A DNA stretch of 64,000 bases from assembly GCA_964386705.1 (NCBI GenBank), contig CAYLTY010000006.1:1-64000 (forward strand). Direction: 5' to 3'. Shown here in pieces: positions 17,146 to 25,800 of this stretch. The translations under genes and the position numbers were made by a program. Each line of letters begins with the position of its first letter. Positions within the stretch are counted from its first letter, which is position 1. The notes below the pieces were generated by a model that saw only the letters and a list, made by a program, of their open reading frames with translations, ran no database searches and was not told the origin of the DNA. Source of the DNA: AM-0621 sp964386705 (lineage in GTDB: Bacteria > Planctomycetota > Planctomycetia > Planctomycetales > Planctomycetaceae).

Positions 17146-18189
17146 CTACGCTCCTGCCGACGCTTCCCATTCGCTGACCAACCGCAAGATACCAGACCAC
17201 GGTTGGATGTAGGTCAGGAACGGTAATCCATCCACAGTTGCTTCCTGCCGTCGGGTGACCCCATCCACGGCAAGGCCATCTCGCACAATACTCTCCAGAC
17301 AATCCAGCTGACTCTGAGTCGTATGCGGCTTCAGCAAGCGAGTTTGGCTGGTCAAGACGCACGCCGCCGCGGCGAGTGCATACGCACCCCAGTTGCTGGT
17401 CCCTGCGAGGATGGTGCGATCAGCCGCAATGCGGCAGGGAATCTTTGCCCCGACTGCTGGTGGCAGCCGACGACGCAGTTCGGCCCAGGCAAAACGCCCC
17501 ATGCCGATCTCATTGCCGCCATCGCCTACTCCGATGGTGTGGCCTTGAGGGTGATGCACCCGGAACTCATCGAACAGCTTGTGCAGGTCGCCGGTGAATT
17601 CATCAATGTTGAGCCCGCGCATGTTGAAGCAATGACCGCGGTCTGCTTCATCGACGGCGGTTGCGAACTCAGCTCGCTTTGCTTGATCTGCGTATGTCCG
17701 CGAAAACGATTCCGAAGTATGGCTAGGGCCGACGCGCTCAATGGCGATCAATGTTCCCAGATCGCGGCCAAACCCGCTCGACCAGAAGTCTTCTCTCCAT
17801 TGAGACGATTGCAGAGGCGCGACCAGCACGCAGGCAGGATCAAGGCCCAAGGCGGACACAGCGATTCGTACGACGTGGCCGCAGTTCTCATCTGTCACCA
17901 CGCGCACTGATCGACCCATGCTGTGCAGCACGCTGGCGAGCAGTGCAGTGCCCAGGGGGCCATCGGTTTCCGCGTAGCCGCGAGGCTCCTCAGCAGTCGG
18001 CTGAGCCATCGGAATGAAGAAGCCTGTGACCAGGCACACCGAATGAGAATCATTGACCAGGAGTTGAGCTGCCCCTGCGAGTTCACCCAGACCGAGCCCT
18101 GTTTCCGCGTCGGGGCCCAGCAATCCACGTCCACCCGGATCGCGTCGAATCAACCGTTCAAATTCCGCGATGATGTCACTGGCCGTCAT
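17146..18189 (-). CDS. DUF4392 (D-glutamate cyclase-like) protein
   Basis: From ATG 18189, ten bases after AAAGGA, the product is 347 residues; ATG 18222 is an alternative and the frame extends to 18408. The sequence has the pattern of DUF4392, the domain found at the C-terminus of mammalian D-glutamate cyclase: FERLIRRDPGGRGL at the start, VCLVTGFFIPMAQPT, the glycine-rich TIGVGDGGNEIGMG, and TSNWGAYALAAA. In mammals the enzyme converts D-glutamate to 5-oxo-D-proline. The bacterial substrate is not established. It is divergent, 117 bases apart, from a cyclase-family hydrolase. The family call is fairly firm, the reaction inferred. Confidence 0.78.
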   Translation of the reverse strand: MTASDIIAEFERLIRRDPGGRGLLGPDAETGLGLGELAGAAQLLVNDSHSVCLVTGFFIPMAQPTAEEPRGYAETDGPLGTALLASVLHSMGRSVRVVTDENCGHVVRIAVSALGLDPACVLVAPLQSSQWREDFWSSGFGRDLGTLIAIERVGPSHTSESFSRTYADQAKRAEFATAVDEADRGHCFNMRGLNIDEFTGDLHKLFDEFRVHHPQGHTIGVGDGGNEIGMGRFAWAELRRRLPPAVGAKIPCRIAADRTILAGTSNWGAYALAAAACVLTSQTRLLKPHTTQSQLDCLESIVRDGLAVDGVTRRQEATVDGLPFLTYIQPWSGILRLVSEWEASAGA

Positions 18190-18306
18190 CAACGTGTTGT
18201 CCTTTAAGATCCGCGTCTTCATGTCAATCCGCAGTCTGGCAGAAGGCGGATGCTTTGAAACTCGACTTTGTTTTCTGCCGAACCTCAAGTCAGGACCGCA
18301 CTCCCC

Positions 18307-19080
18307 ATGTTTCAGGGCGCCAGGCTGATCGATCTCAGTGTCCCATTGGAAGACAACGCGGTCAGCGAACCGCTGCCGGGTTCGATCAAGTACATCGAGC
18401 ATCAACACGAAGGACTGGCTCAGATGCAGCAGTTCTTCGGCATCAAGCCGGACGATCTCGTGTATTCAGCGGGTGAAGGTTGGGCGATTGAAGAAGTGAA
18501 GATGATCACCCACACGGGCACGCATGTAGATGCACCCTACCACTACGCTCGCACTGCGGAAGGTCAGCCCGCCAAGAAGATCGACGAAGTGCCGCTCGAG
18601 TGGTGCTTTGCGCCCGGCGTGCTCTTCGACATGCGACACAAACAACCCGGCGACCTCATTGTGCCGGATGATCTGCAGCAGGCGCTTGATCGCATCGGCT
18701 ATCAGCTTAAGCCGCTCGACATCGCGCTCATCCAAACCGGAGCCGACAAGCGCATTCAATCACCTGACTACTTTCGACAACCAGGCTTGGGGCGCGAAGC
18801 GGTGCTCTGGCTCTGCGAACGCGGAGTGAAAGTCATCGGCATCGATGCTTACACGCTCGATCGACCGTTCAAAGATATGGTGGCCGACTATCGCCGCACC
18901 GGAGATGGCCGCTGGATCTGGCCTGCGCACTTCGCTGGTATCACACGCGAGTATTGCCAGATTGAAAAACTCGCGAATCTGGACCAGATCCCACGCCCCT
19001 TCGGCTTCTGGGTGTCATGCCTGCCCGTGAAAATCAAAGCCGCCAGCGCCGGCTGGTGCCGTGCAATCGCCATCGTCTAG
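18307..19080 (+). CDS. cyclase-family (kynurenine formamidase-like) metal-dependent hydrolase
   Basis: The 257-residue product starts at ATG 18307 (a TTG at 18268 is in frame). It has the family metal motif HTGTHVDAPYHY (His69, His73, Asp75), preceded by LIDLSVPLEDN, and later IGIDAYTLDRPF and HFAGITREYCQIEKLANL, which match the second conserved motif. Members hydrolyse N-formylkynurenine or other amide and lactam bonds and bind divalent metals. The substrate is unknown. It is divergent from the DUF4392 gene, and a regulatory or pathway link through the short shared promoter region is plausible but not shown. Confidence 0.85.
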   Translation: MFQGARLIDLSVPLEDNAVSEPLPGSIKYIEHQHEGLAQMQQFFGIKPDDLVYSAGEGWAIEEVKMITHTGTHVDAPYHYARTAEGQPAKKIDEVPLEWCFAPGVLFDMRHKQPGDLIVPDDLQQALDRIGYQLKPLDIALIQTGADKRIQSPDYFRQPGLGREAVLWLCERGVKVIGIDAYTLDRPFKDMVADYRRTGDGRWIWPAHFAGITREYCQIEKLANLDQIPRPFGFWVSCLPVKIKAASAGWCRAIAIV

Positions 19081-19085
19081 ACGCG

Positions 19086-19113
19086 CCGCCACCGCTGGCT
19101 TTGGTAGTGGCGG
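19086..19113 (+). terminator. possible hairpin terminator after the cyclase gene
   Basis: CCGCCAC (19086-19092) pairs with GTGGCGG (19107-19113), five bases after the stop, followed by TTTCGTT. The stem is short and the T-tract poor, so the call is tentative. Confidence 0.4.
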
Positions 19114-19157
19114 TTTCGTTGGTCGCATCCGACGGTTCCACACGGCGGCCTCGAAGG

Positions 19158-19571
19158 TCACTTGGGAAGCAGCGCCGCAGCTCCGAAGACCAGCACGTGC
19201 CAGGTGAAGACTGCCGTCAGTCCGTAATAGCCTATGGTGAGAAAGGTATTGCGCAGGTAAGGCTTGGCATCGAACACGAACAAGCCGATCAGCAAGCGGC
19301 AGAGCCAGAAGATCGCCACGTATCCGCAGAAACCGCGAGCCAGTCGAGTGCCGGATATGAGATCACTCGCACACGTCAGCGAGATGATTCCAAAGGCGAT
19401 GAGGTTGAGCACGACATACCCGCCAGCAGTGAGAATCCAGTGCTGCAGCAGTAAGGGCAACTTCGGCAACTCCTCGCGAAACCGAAGTTCTTTCGGAACC
19501 TGGGCGCTCCCCAGCAGCGTTCCCACATGCAGGACGCCAGAGATTTGAATCAGCACTTCGAGCACGTCCAT
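19158..19571 (-). CDS. small multi-helix membrane protein, partner of the MBOAT gene
   Basis: From ATG 19571 the product is 137 residues; its ATG lies one base after the TGA of the upstream MBOAT gene, and GGAAG lies close before it, so the two are cotranscribed and probably coupled. It has about four hydrophobic segments (for example GYVVLNLIAFGIISLTC and LTAVFTWHVLVFGAAALL). I recognise no family. The close linkage suggests a role in the same membrane lipid process, which is an inference. Confidence 0.6.
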   Translation of the reverse strand: MDVLEVLIQISGVLHVGTLLGSAQVPKELRFREELPKLPLLLQHWILTAGGYVVLNLIAFGIISLTCASDLISGTRLARGFCGYVAIFWLCRLLIGLFVFDAKPYLRNTFLTIGYYGLTAVFTWHVLVFGAAALLPK

Positions 19572-19572
19572 T

Positions 19573-20439
19573 TCAGCTTCCAATCAACGGGAGAATGAGC
19601 CGACGGACAAACGCGGGATGGAACAACCAGAACGCGGCTGGAGTGGTAAACGCCACTGTAAACAACCAACCTCGAATCGGATGGCGCCCATCAGTCAAAC
19701 TCGGGATGTGACGCTCAAGCCACACCCCGCAGCCTTGCAGAGCGAAGTAAGCGAACGGCAACCCGTAGCCGCCTTTGGCCGGCATCGAGATCGCGAGTTC
19801 ATGCACCAATCCGGAGAACACGAACACGGCCCACGAAGCGAGTTGCGGATGCCGCATCTGCACAACCGGCTTGAACACAAAGCGATGAGCGAAGTCTCGA
19901 AACGCCAGATTCCAGCGTTTGCTCCAGAACTCACTGAGCGACGTCGCGGCTACGGGCATGTGCATGATGGGTGTGATATCTCGCCCCATCCGTCGCCACA
20001 CCAAGGCTGCCAGGTGAAAGCTGCCGAAATGAAAGACGAAGATCAGCCCCGTCATCGCGACCCAGCCGGCCAGTAGATCGTTGATGACCAGGCATCGCGG
20101 AGCCACACCGCACAGCAGCACAACTCCGAGCGCGAACTTGCTTACCGCACAGGTCCATTCCAACGAGCAATTTGTCTTTGCCTCGCCACGAACGAAGAAG
20201 GCTCGCGCGTCTAGGCCCGGCCACAGTGCATACCACGCCAGCCTGTCGCGAAATCTCAGGTTCTGTGGGTGCCGCAGGATGAAGTCGCGCTCCGTGATGA
20301 GTTTGATCATCAGCAAGAGGGAAACCGAGACCGCGACGAGTTGTGATACGGGACTGAGCGCTTCTACCTGTGTCCAAACGACAGACAGAGGCAGCAGTAG
20401 AAGCCAGAAGCAACTCGATCTGTTCTCCGCGCGAGCCAT
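19573..20439 (-). CDS. wax-synthase-like membrane-bound O-acyltransferase (MBOAT)
   Basis: The 288-residue protein has about eight hydrophobic segments and the conserved wax-synthase block LSEFWSKRWNLAFRDFAHRF, followed by FVFSGLVHELAISMP with the catalytic-type His. This is the MBOAT_2 (plant-type wax synthase) pattern: an FWxRRWN-like block and an internal His in SGLVHE. Such enzymes esterify fatty alcohols, or transfer acyl groups to other lipids. In this bacterium the substrate could be a hydroxylated or long-chain lipid. It forms a two-gene unit with the membrane protein downstream. Its ribosome site GAGGA sits beside a strong hairpin in the leader. Confidence 0.8.
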   Translation of the reverse strand: MARAENRSSCFWLLLLPLSVVWTQVEALSPVSQLVAVSVSLLLMIKLITERDFILRHPQNLRFRDRLAWYALWPGLDARAFFVRGEAKTNCSLEWTCAVSKFALGVVLLCGVAPRCLVINDLLAGWVAMTGLIFVFHFGSFHLAALVWRRMGRDITPIMHMPVAATSLSEFWSKRWNLAFRDFAHRFVFKPVVQMRHPQLASWAVFVFSGLVHELAISMPAKGGYGLPFAYFALQGCGVWLERHIPSLTDGRHPIRGWLFTVAFTTPAAFWLFHPAFVRRLILPLIGS

Positions 20440-20447
20440 CGAACGTC

Positions 20448-20535
20448 CTCAGCGAACTTCATCTCTGTGCAATTCCTACACGGGATTGCGCAGAGATAAC
20501 CGCAGTTCGCTGTCGGGAGTTAACCGTTCGCTGAG
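20448..20535 (-). promoter_or_regulatory. structured leader upstream of the MBOAT gene, with two competing stems
   Basis: On the minus strand a hairpin forms from CAGCGAACT (20512-20504) with AGTTCGCTG (20458-20450), containing an inner 13-bp stem of 20461-20473 with 20485-20497 (one G-T pair). A second upstream copy, CTCAGCGAAC (20535-20526), can instead pair with GTTCGCTGAG (20457-20448) and cover part of the ribosome site GAGGA (20450-20446), which lies six bases before ATG 20439. It may be an attenuator, a terminator of the upstream operon, or chance. Confidence 0.5.
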
Positions 20536-20582
20536 TCGAATTTCAGCTCGTAGTTCGTCCTTGCGAGCCGGGCCAGATCAGC

Positions 20583-21539
20583 TCACCCAAATGCACGGCG
20601 CAGCGATTCCAGACTCTTCGGCACAGCCGTCGCGGGAGCTTCTTTGCCCTCCATCTCCAAGGAGATGTAGCCGCGATAGTTGGCTGCTTGCAGAATGGAA
20701 GCAACCTTCGAGTAGTCGATATCGAGCGAATACCACTCGCCGCCGCCGGGATATGTCTTCGCCTGCACGAGCACGGCCTGCGGAGCGATGGCGGCCATCT
20801 GTTCGTACGAGTTTTCCAGGAAGTTGCCGGTGTCGAGCGTCACTTTCAGCCACGGCGACTTGATCGCGTTGACGACTCGCAAGACGCCGGCAGCGTCACG
20901 ACCCAACCCCCAATGGTTCTCCAGTCCCATCACCACGCCGCAACTTTCAGCCTTGGGTAACAGCTTCTGAAAGCTGTCGTTCACCCATTCAAAACCTTCG
21001 TCATCGGTATGGCCGGGCAAACGCGGCTCGATGCCCTTGTTGGCCATCAGCTCGTCGAAGTTCCTCGATGTCCCCCAGCGACCCGTGTTGACTCGAATGG
21101 TGGGAATACCCAACTCGTACGCCAGTTCGAGGCACCGTTCCGTGTGCCCGATGTTGGCCTTGCGTTTCTCCGCATCAGGAGTCACGAAGCCTTGATGCGT
21201 CGAGAAGCCCATCAGGTCCAAGCCCAACGCAAACGCTCGCTGCTTGATACGTCGCAGATATGGAGGATCGACCTTGCCGCCTTTGGCCTTCGCCGCTTCT
21301 TCCATGTGGACGTGCAGAATCTCCACGCCATCAAACCCCATCTCCGCCGCCTGTTCGAGACAATCTTCGATGGCGACCGGCTCCCCCTTGAAGTGCCAAA
21401 ACGAATACGTCGAAACCCCAATCCGCCACCGCTGCTTACGACTAACCACTTTCGGCGATTCATCCGCCTTTACAACCGCTGGCAGGAACGCCGCTGCGGC
21501 AACCGCTAGAGCTTCACGTCGAGAGAGTGCCATCGTCAT
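20583..21539 (-). CDS. exported sugar phosphate isomerase/epimerase (TIM-barrel)
   Basis: The 318-residue protein has a Tat-like N-terminus (SRREALAVAAAAFLPAV), then a xylose isomerase-like TIM barrel: RIGVSTYSFWHF, EMGFDGVEILHVHME, PTIRVNTGRWG, VVMGLENHWG and LKVTLDTGNFLEN, ending in YRGYISLEMEGKE. The Glu and Asp/His residues of LEN, DTGN and LEME are the usual metal ligands. Planctomycetes encode many exported paralogs that act on uncertain sugars. The upstream gene on the same strand, 15 bases away, encodes a DUF72 protein. Confidence 0.85.
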   Translation of the reverse strand: MTMALSRREALAVAAAAFLPAVVKADESPKVVSRKQRWRIGVSTYSFWHFKGEPVAIEDCLEQAAEMGFDGVEILHVHMEEAAKAKGGKVDPPYLRRIKQRAFALGLDLMGFSTHQGFVTPDAEKRKANIGHTERCLELAYELGIPTIRVNTGRWGTSRNFDELMANKGIEPRLPGHTDDEGFEWVNDSFQKLLPKAESCGVVMGLENHWGLGRDAAGVLRVVNAIKSPWLKVTLDTGNFLENSYEQMAAIAPQAVLVQAKTYPGGGEWYSLDIDYSKVASILQAANYRGYISLEMEGKEAPATAVPKSLESLRRAFG

Positions 21540-21554
21540 GGTTGATTCCTGGTC

Positions 21555-22256
21555 TTACTGCGCAGTGAGTTCGAGTAGCTTGGCTGCAAACTTGGGGCCA
21601 GTGCCGGCGTCTTCGTGCTTGAAAAATACATAGGCAGCACTCCAACCCTGAGACTGAATGCGATCGAGCCACTTGCGCAGCGCTGGTTTGGTGTAATTGA
21701 CACGGCGCAACCTCACATAGCCCCAAGTGGCGGTACTGATCAGTTCTGTATTCGGATCTTCGTCCGTATCAGCAGTGCAGAGGACGCAGGAGTTCTGGCG
21801 GAGACATTCCTTAACCTCGTCATCGAGCCAACTCTCATGACGGAACTCGAACGCCAACGAGGCTCGTTTGCCAACCTTGTGCAAGAAATCCTGTAACAGA
21901 GGGACGTTCTTCTTGAGGTTGGGAGGTAGTTGAACCAGCAACGGCCCTTGCCGCCCCTTCAACGCCGCAGCGGCCTCAAGGCATTGATTGATTTCCTCGT
22001 CGACATCCTTCAGTCGTTTGTGATGAGTGATCTTCTGCGGCGTCTTCAGCACGAACCGAAACCACTCCGGCGTTTGTTGCGCCCAGGACTCAGCTATGCT
22101 CACAGTCGGCATTCGATAGAAAGTATTATTCAATTCAACGGTCGAGAATCGCTGCGAGTAGTAAGGCAGCATGTCCTTCGGCGAGATTTTCTCCGGGTAG
22201 AAGCTGCCCTTCCATTCCTTGTAGCTATACCCACTCGTGCCGACGAACAGTCTCAT
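21555..22256 (-). CDS. DUF72 (YecE-like) protein
   Basis: The 233-residue protein has the full DUF72 pattern: FVGTSGYSYKEWKGSFYP at the start, FSTVELNNTFYRMP, WFRFVLKTPQKITHHKRL, PLLVQLPPNLKKN, LAFEFRHESWLDD, WGYVRLRR and AYVFFKHEDAGTGPKFA at the end. The fold is a TIM barrel; the function of the family is not established. It precedes the sugar isomerase gene by 15 bases and is probably cotranscribed with it. Confidence 0.9.
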   Translation of the reverse strand: MRLFVGTSGYSYKEWKGSFYPEKISPKDMLPYYSQRFSTVELNNTFYRMPTVSIAESWAQQTPEWFRFVLKTPQKITHHKRLKDVDEEINQCLEAAAALKGRQGPLLVQLPPNLKKNVPLLQDFLHKVGKRASLAFEFRHESWLDDEVKECLRQNSCVLCTADTDEDPNTELISTATWGYVRLRRVNYTKPALRKWLDRIQSQGWSAAYVFFKHEDAGTGPKFAAKLLELTAQ

Positions 22257-22279
22257 GAGTCATTCCCCAAAATGAGTTT

Positions 22280-22357
22280 CACGCGAAGGCGCGGAGCCGC
22301 GAAGGATTCAAGCTCCAGTCTTCGTCTGTTTTCTTCGCGGCTCCGCGCCTTCGCGTG
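22280..22357. repeat. hairpin element, copy 1 (perfect 25-bp inverted repeat)
   Basis: Arms 22280-22304 and 22333-22357 are perfect inverted repeats (left arm begins CACGCGAAGGCGCGGAGCC), around a 28-base loop. The loop is most similar to that of copy 2 when one copy is reversed, so the two elements face in opposite directions. Its right arm runs into the 3' end of the GxxExxY frame, so the element supplies that protein's last residues. Confidence 0.85.
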
Positions 22358-22764
22358 AGACCTCAAATCTAACAGTCTTCCAATCAGCGGCACCGTTAGA
22401 AACGCGGCTCAAACCGTCTTTGATGAGTTCCGCTCCGAAGTTAATCAAGTATCCGAGGCGTTTGTAGGTCAGCTTCAAATAGGACAAGAGTTGCTTCTTG
22501 TGAACAGGATGCACGCTCTCAACAGACTTCAGTTCGATGATGACTAAGCCCGCCACAACCAGATCAGCTCTGAAGCCTTCGTCGAACTGGATTCCGTCAT
22601 AAACGACTGGAATCGGAACCTGCCGCTCGACAGCGAGCCCTCGCTTTCTCAGTTCATGAGCCAGCGCGACTTCATAGACAGACTCCAGCAACCCCGGGCC
22701 AAGCCTGGTATGCACTTGGAAGTGCGCAATCGACAACGATCTTCCCGATCTCGTTCTCTGTCAT
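22308..22764 (-). pseudogene. GxxExxY-family protein gene with a +1 frameshift
   Basis: The frame from ATG 22764 reads MTENEIGKIVVDCA, the normal start of the GxxExxY family, then breaks. Deleting one base (C on the minus strand at about 22722) would restore FQVHTRLGPGLLESVYE and the rest of the family: GLAVERQVPIPVVYDGIQF, FRADLVVAGLVIIELKSVES, VHKKQLLSYLKLT and LGYLINFGAELIKDG. The GPGLLESVYE (GxxExxY) box and the PD-(D/E)XK-like D..ElK are intact. An alternative is translation from the TTG at 22736, losing about 14 residues. The last residues, VSREGAEPRRKQTKTGA, come from the flanking hairpin element. The function of the family is unknown. Confidence 0.8.
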
Positions 22765-22784
22765 GATGGGTCCGTCAGATATGG

Positions 22785-22862
22785 CACGCGAAGGCGCGGA
22801 GCCGCGAAGAAGACAAGAGAAGACTGGATCCTTAACCCTTCGCGACTCCGCGCCTTCGCGTG
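22785..22862. repeat. hairpin element, copy 2 (25-bp inverted repeat, one mismatch)
   Basis: Arms 22785-22809 and 22838-22862 are the same 25-base sequence as copy 1 (left arm identical), with one mismatch in the right arm and a 28-base loop. It ends six bases short of the stop of the PVC dehydrogenase gene, on the other side of the GxxExxY pseudogene from copy 1. It could act as a terminator for the dehydrogenase gene. Confidence 0.85.
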
Positions 22863-22867
22863 AGACC

Positions 22868-25800
22868 TTACTCACTCACGATTCGAACTCCGCCCCAATA
22901 GCCGAACTCGAAGCTCCAGTCGTTCGCTTGGTTGAGCAGGTCCAGTTTGACTTCGGTGCCTGCAAACTTCGTGAGGTCGGCGGTGATCGTGCGCCAGCCG
23001 TCTTTGCAGGTTTCCCTGCTGATCATTTCATCTGCCAGGCGTTCGCCATTGCCTCGGATGACCAGTCGCCAGTCACCACGCGGGTCGTGAGCGACATCGA
23101 CAATCACCTTCGTCTTCTTGCCTGCGGGCACTGCCACCTTCTGAGTTAACACGCACGAAGCATCGCGGCTAACCGGATGCGTGCGTAGGATGCTGTCTTT
23201 GCCAAAGTGGTTGTTGAGCAGTGCCACTCCATCGACGCCGCTCGCAGTGGTTGCGAACCCGGGCAGCACTTCAGCAACCATTGCTGCGAAGTCACCCGAG
23301 TTCGTGCTCTGACGCGGAGTCACCGCGGTCACACCGGGAAGTCGCTTGGCGGTCTTGTCGCTCGGATGCTTATCGAGCGTGATGAAGGCGAACAGATCCA
23401 CAATATCCTGCTGAGACAGTTGCTTCTCAAGGCCTTCGGGCATCAATGACAACTCGCTGAGCTTAAACTCATCAATCTCATCGCGCGGGATAATTTCCAG
23501 CTTGCCCACGGCGACTCGGACGGCTGTCACACTCGCATCGGTTCTGCCGTTGCCTGGGACAGCAACGTCCGCCGGTTTGAGGACAACTCGCTGCGGGCTG
23601 TCTTCCACCAGTAGGCCGCTTTGGACTCGGCCAGATGTTGTTACGACCGTGCAGACGCGATAGCCCGCGCCGATCACGAGGCTCGGATCGAAGACGTTCG
23701 ACAGCAGTTGATTGAAGTCGTTGCGGCCATTGAGCGTGATGTCGGGACCAATCTCAGGGCCTTCGCCGTAGATTTTGTGGCACGCGGCACAGACTCGTTT
23801 GAAGACCTTTTCGCCCGCGAACGGATCGCCCGGAGACTTACGGATCAGTGTCTTCATCTCAGCCACGACCTTTTCGCGATCGGGGTTGCGAGTATCACGC
23901 ACCTGACCCCAATGGCGATTGAGCAGCTCACTAAGATCCGTGTCCTTGAGCGCCTGCATACGACGCGCTTGATTGATGTTGATACTCGTCGCCGCGATCT
24001 TTTGCTTGCCGACTTGGCTCAGCAGGTTCTTCGACCAACTGGCTCGCTGAGTCAGCAAGTCGACGATCGCCGGTTGTACGTCGGGAGCGACTTCGCCGTA
24101 GTGCTTGGTGAGATACTCACCGACTTCGATTTCGAGCTTCCCGTTATCCATGCGTCCGAGTGCCGTCAGCACATCGGCCAGGAACGCAGAACTCTCGGCA
24201 GGCTTGCGTCCGAACACTTCACGAGCGACTTGCGCCACGCAGCCATCTTTCGCCGAGATCAGCGCGTTGAAAGCCGCGAGTCGTTGCGCTGCGGCTTCAT
24301 CCTTGTTGAGGATCATCGAGCGTGCCGTCCCAACCGCGCCGCCGCGATCTCCCCAGCTAAGCGACAGCAGCGATGCTTCCAACCGCAGCGGATGCTTGGA
24401 CTCGACACCCAACATCGGTTTGAGCAACGGCTCCATCGCGACCTTGAGCTGATCCAGCTTTTCGCCTTTGAGTTCTCCGGATTGCACTTTGGTCGAGAGC
24501 AATTCAATCACCTGCTTGGCAATCTGCGGATGATCGTCGCGCAGCAGAGCGAACAGGTCCGCCACCGGCTTCGCATCAAACTTCTGCCGACCAAGGATGC
24601 GTTCGACAACCCGAGGCATGAGGTCGACCACCACTTTTGATTTAAGAAAATTATCACCCTTCATGTATTCAACGAATTCAGATGGGAGTTGTTCAAGTCG
24701 AGGATGAAGTGTTTGCCAGACGATGCGGGCAATGAGCGGATCTGATTTCCCTGTAACGAGTAGCTTGAGAAGCAACCTCATGACGCCCGGATTGGAGTGC
24801 GGCAGCTTTGAGTACATAACAACGGCTTGAAGGATGACCCTGGGGTCCTCGCTTGGGCTTGGAGGTTGGTCCGTATTCGATGATAGGCCGGTCATCTTGC
24901 GAGATAACGGCCAGTCCCCGAAAAAGCGGAGAGCCCAGGCAGTGTAAAACGGATCTATTCCAGCTTCGCTCACAGCGGATGTCAGAGGGTCAAGTGGTCG
25001 AATCAATTGCTCGAAGTCTGCCTCTGGCAGATCGCGTCCAGCCCACATGCCAATGAGGGTCAAGAAGGCTTGGCGCCTCTGAACAGTAGTTGCTCGGTCG
25101 TCACTCTTTTGAATGAAGTCTGAGAGTAACTTTGACGTGGCAACTGTAGCCCGTTCCTGTAACAGACGAGTTGCTGTCCAACGGGTGAAATCGTTCTTCG
25201 CTCCGAGACGTTCAATGAGTTGCTGATCGGTCTCTTTCGCGAGGTCGAGGTCCTTGGCTGCTCGCGGCGAGTCTTTATACCGCACGCGATAGAGCCGCCC
25301 CTTCAAGCGGTCGATGCCTGCAGGGTCTCGATTGGCGTCTTGGTAGCAGTGATATCGGTCATACCAATCGAGAATATAAAGGCATCCATCCGGGCCGGTC
25401 TTTTGGACGACGGGCATGAACCAGGCGTCGTTCGCGGTCAGGAAATCATCCTCTCCGAAACCTTTGTAAGTTGAGCCATCACGTTCGATGCGGTCCACGT
25501 TGATACAACCACCGTGGATGTTGCCCATGTAGAGCTTACCTCGGTACTTCTCCGGGTAGGCGTCGCTGTCGAAGTAGTGAATGCCGCAGTACGCCGCCTT
25601 CTGATGCTTGTGCTTGACGATGCTGTCGATCTTCCACGTGAACGGTGGATACGGGCCGCCCTGCCGGTGGTAGTAACCTGTCTCCACCAAATGCCACAGA
25701 TGGTCGATCACGCACGCGCTGATGAACGCTTCGCCCTCGTCATTGAACGCGATGCCCCACGGGTTGCTGGTGCCTTCACAGAAGACCTGAAACTCACGCG

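Noticed and set aside
22672..22875. Minus-strand frame starting within hairpin copy 2 and running into the GxxExxY start.
   Set aside because: Its first part is translated from the hairpin; only the later MTENEIGK segment belongs to the family, and it is covered by the pseudogene entry.
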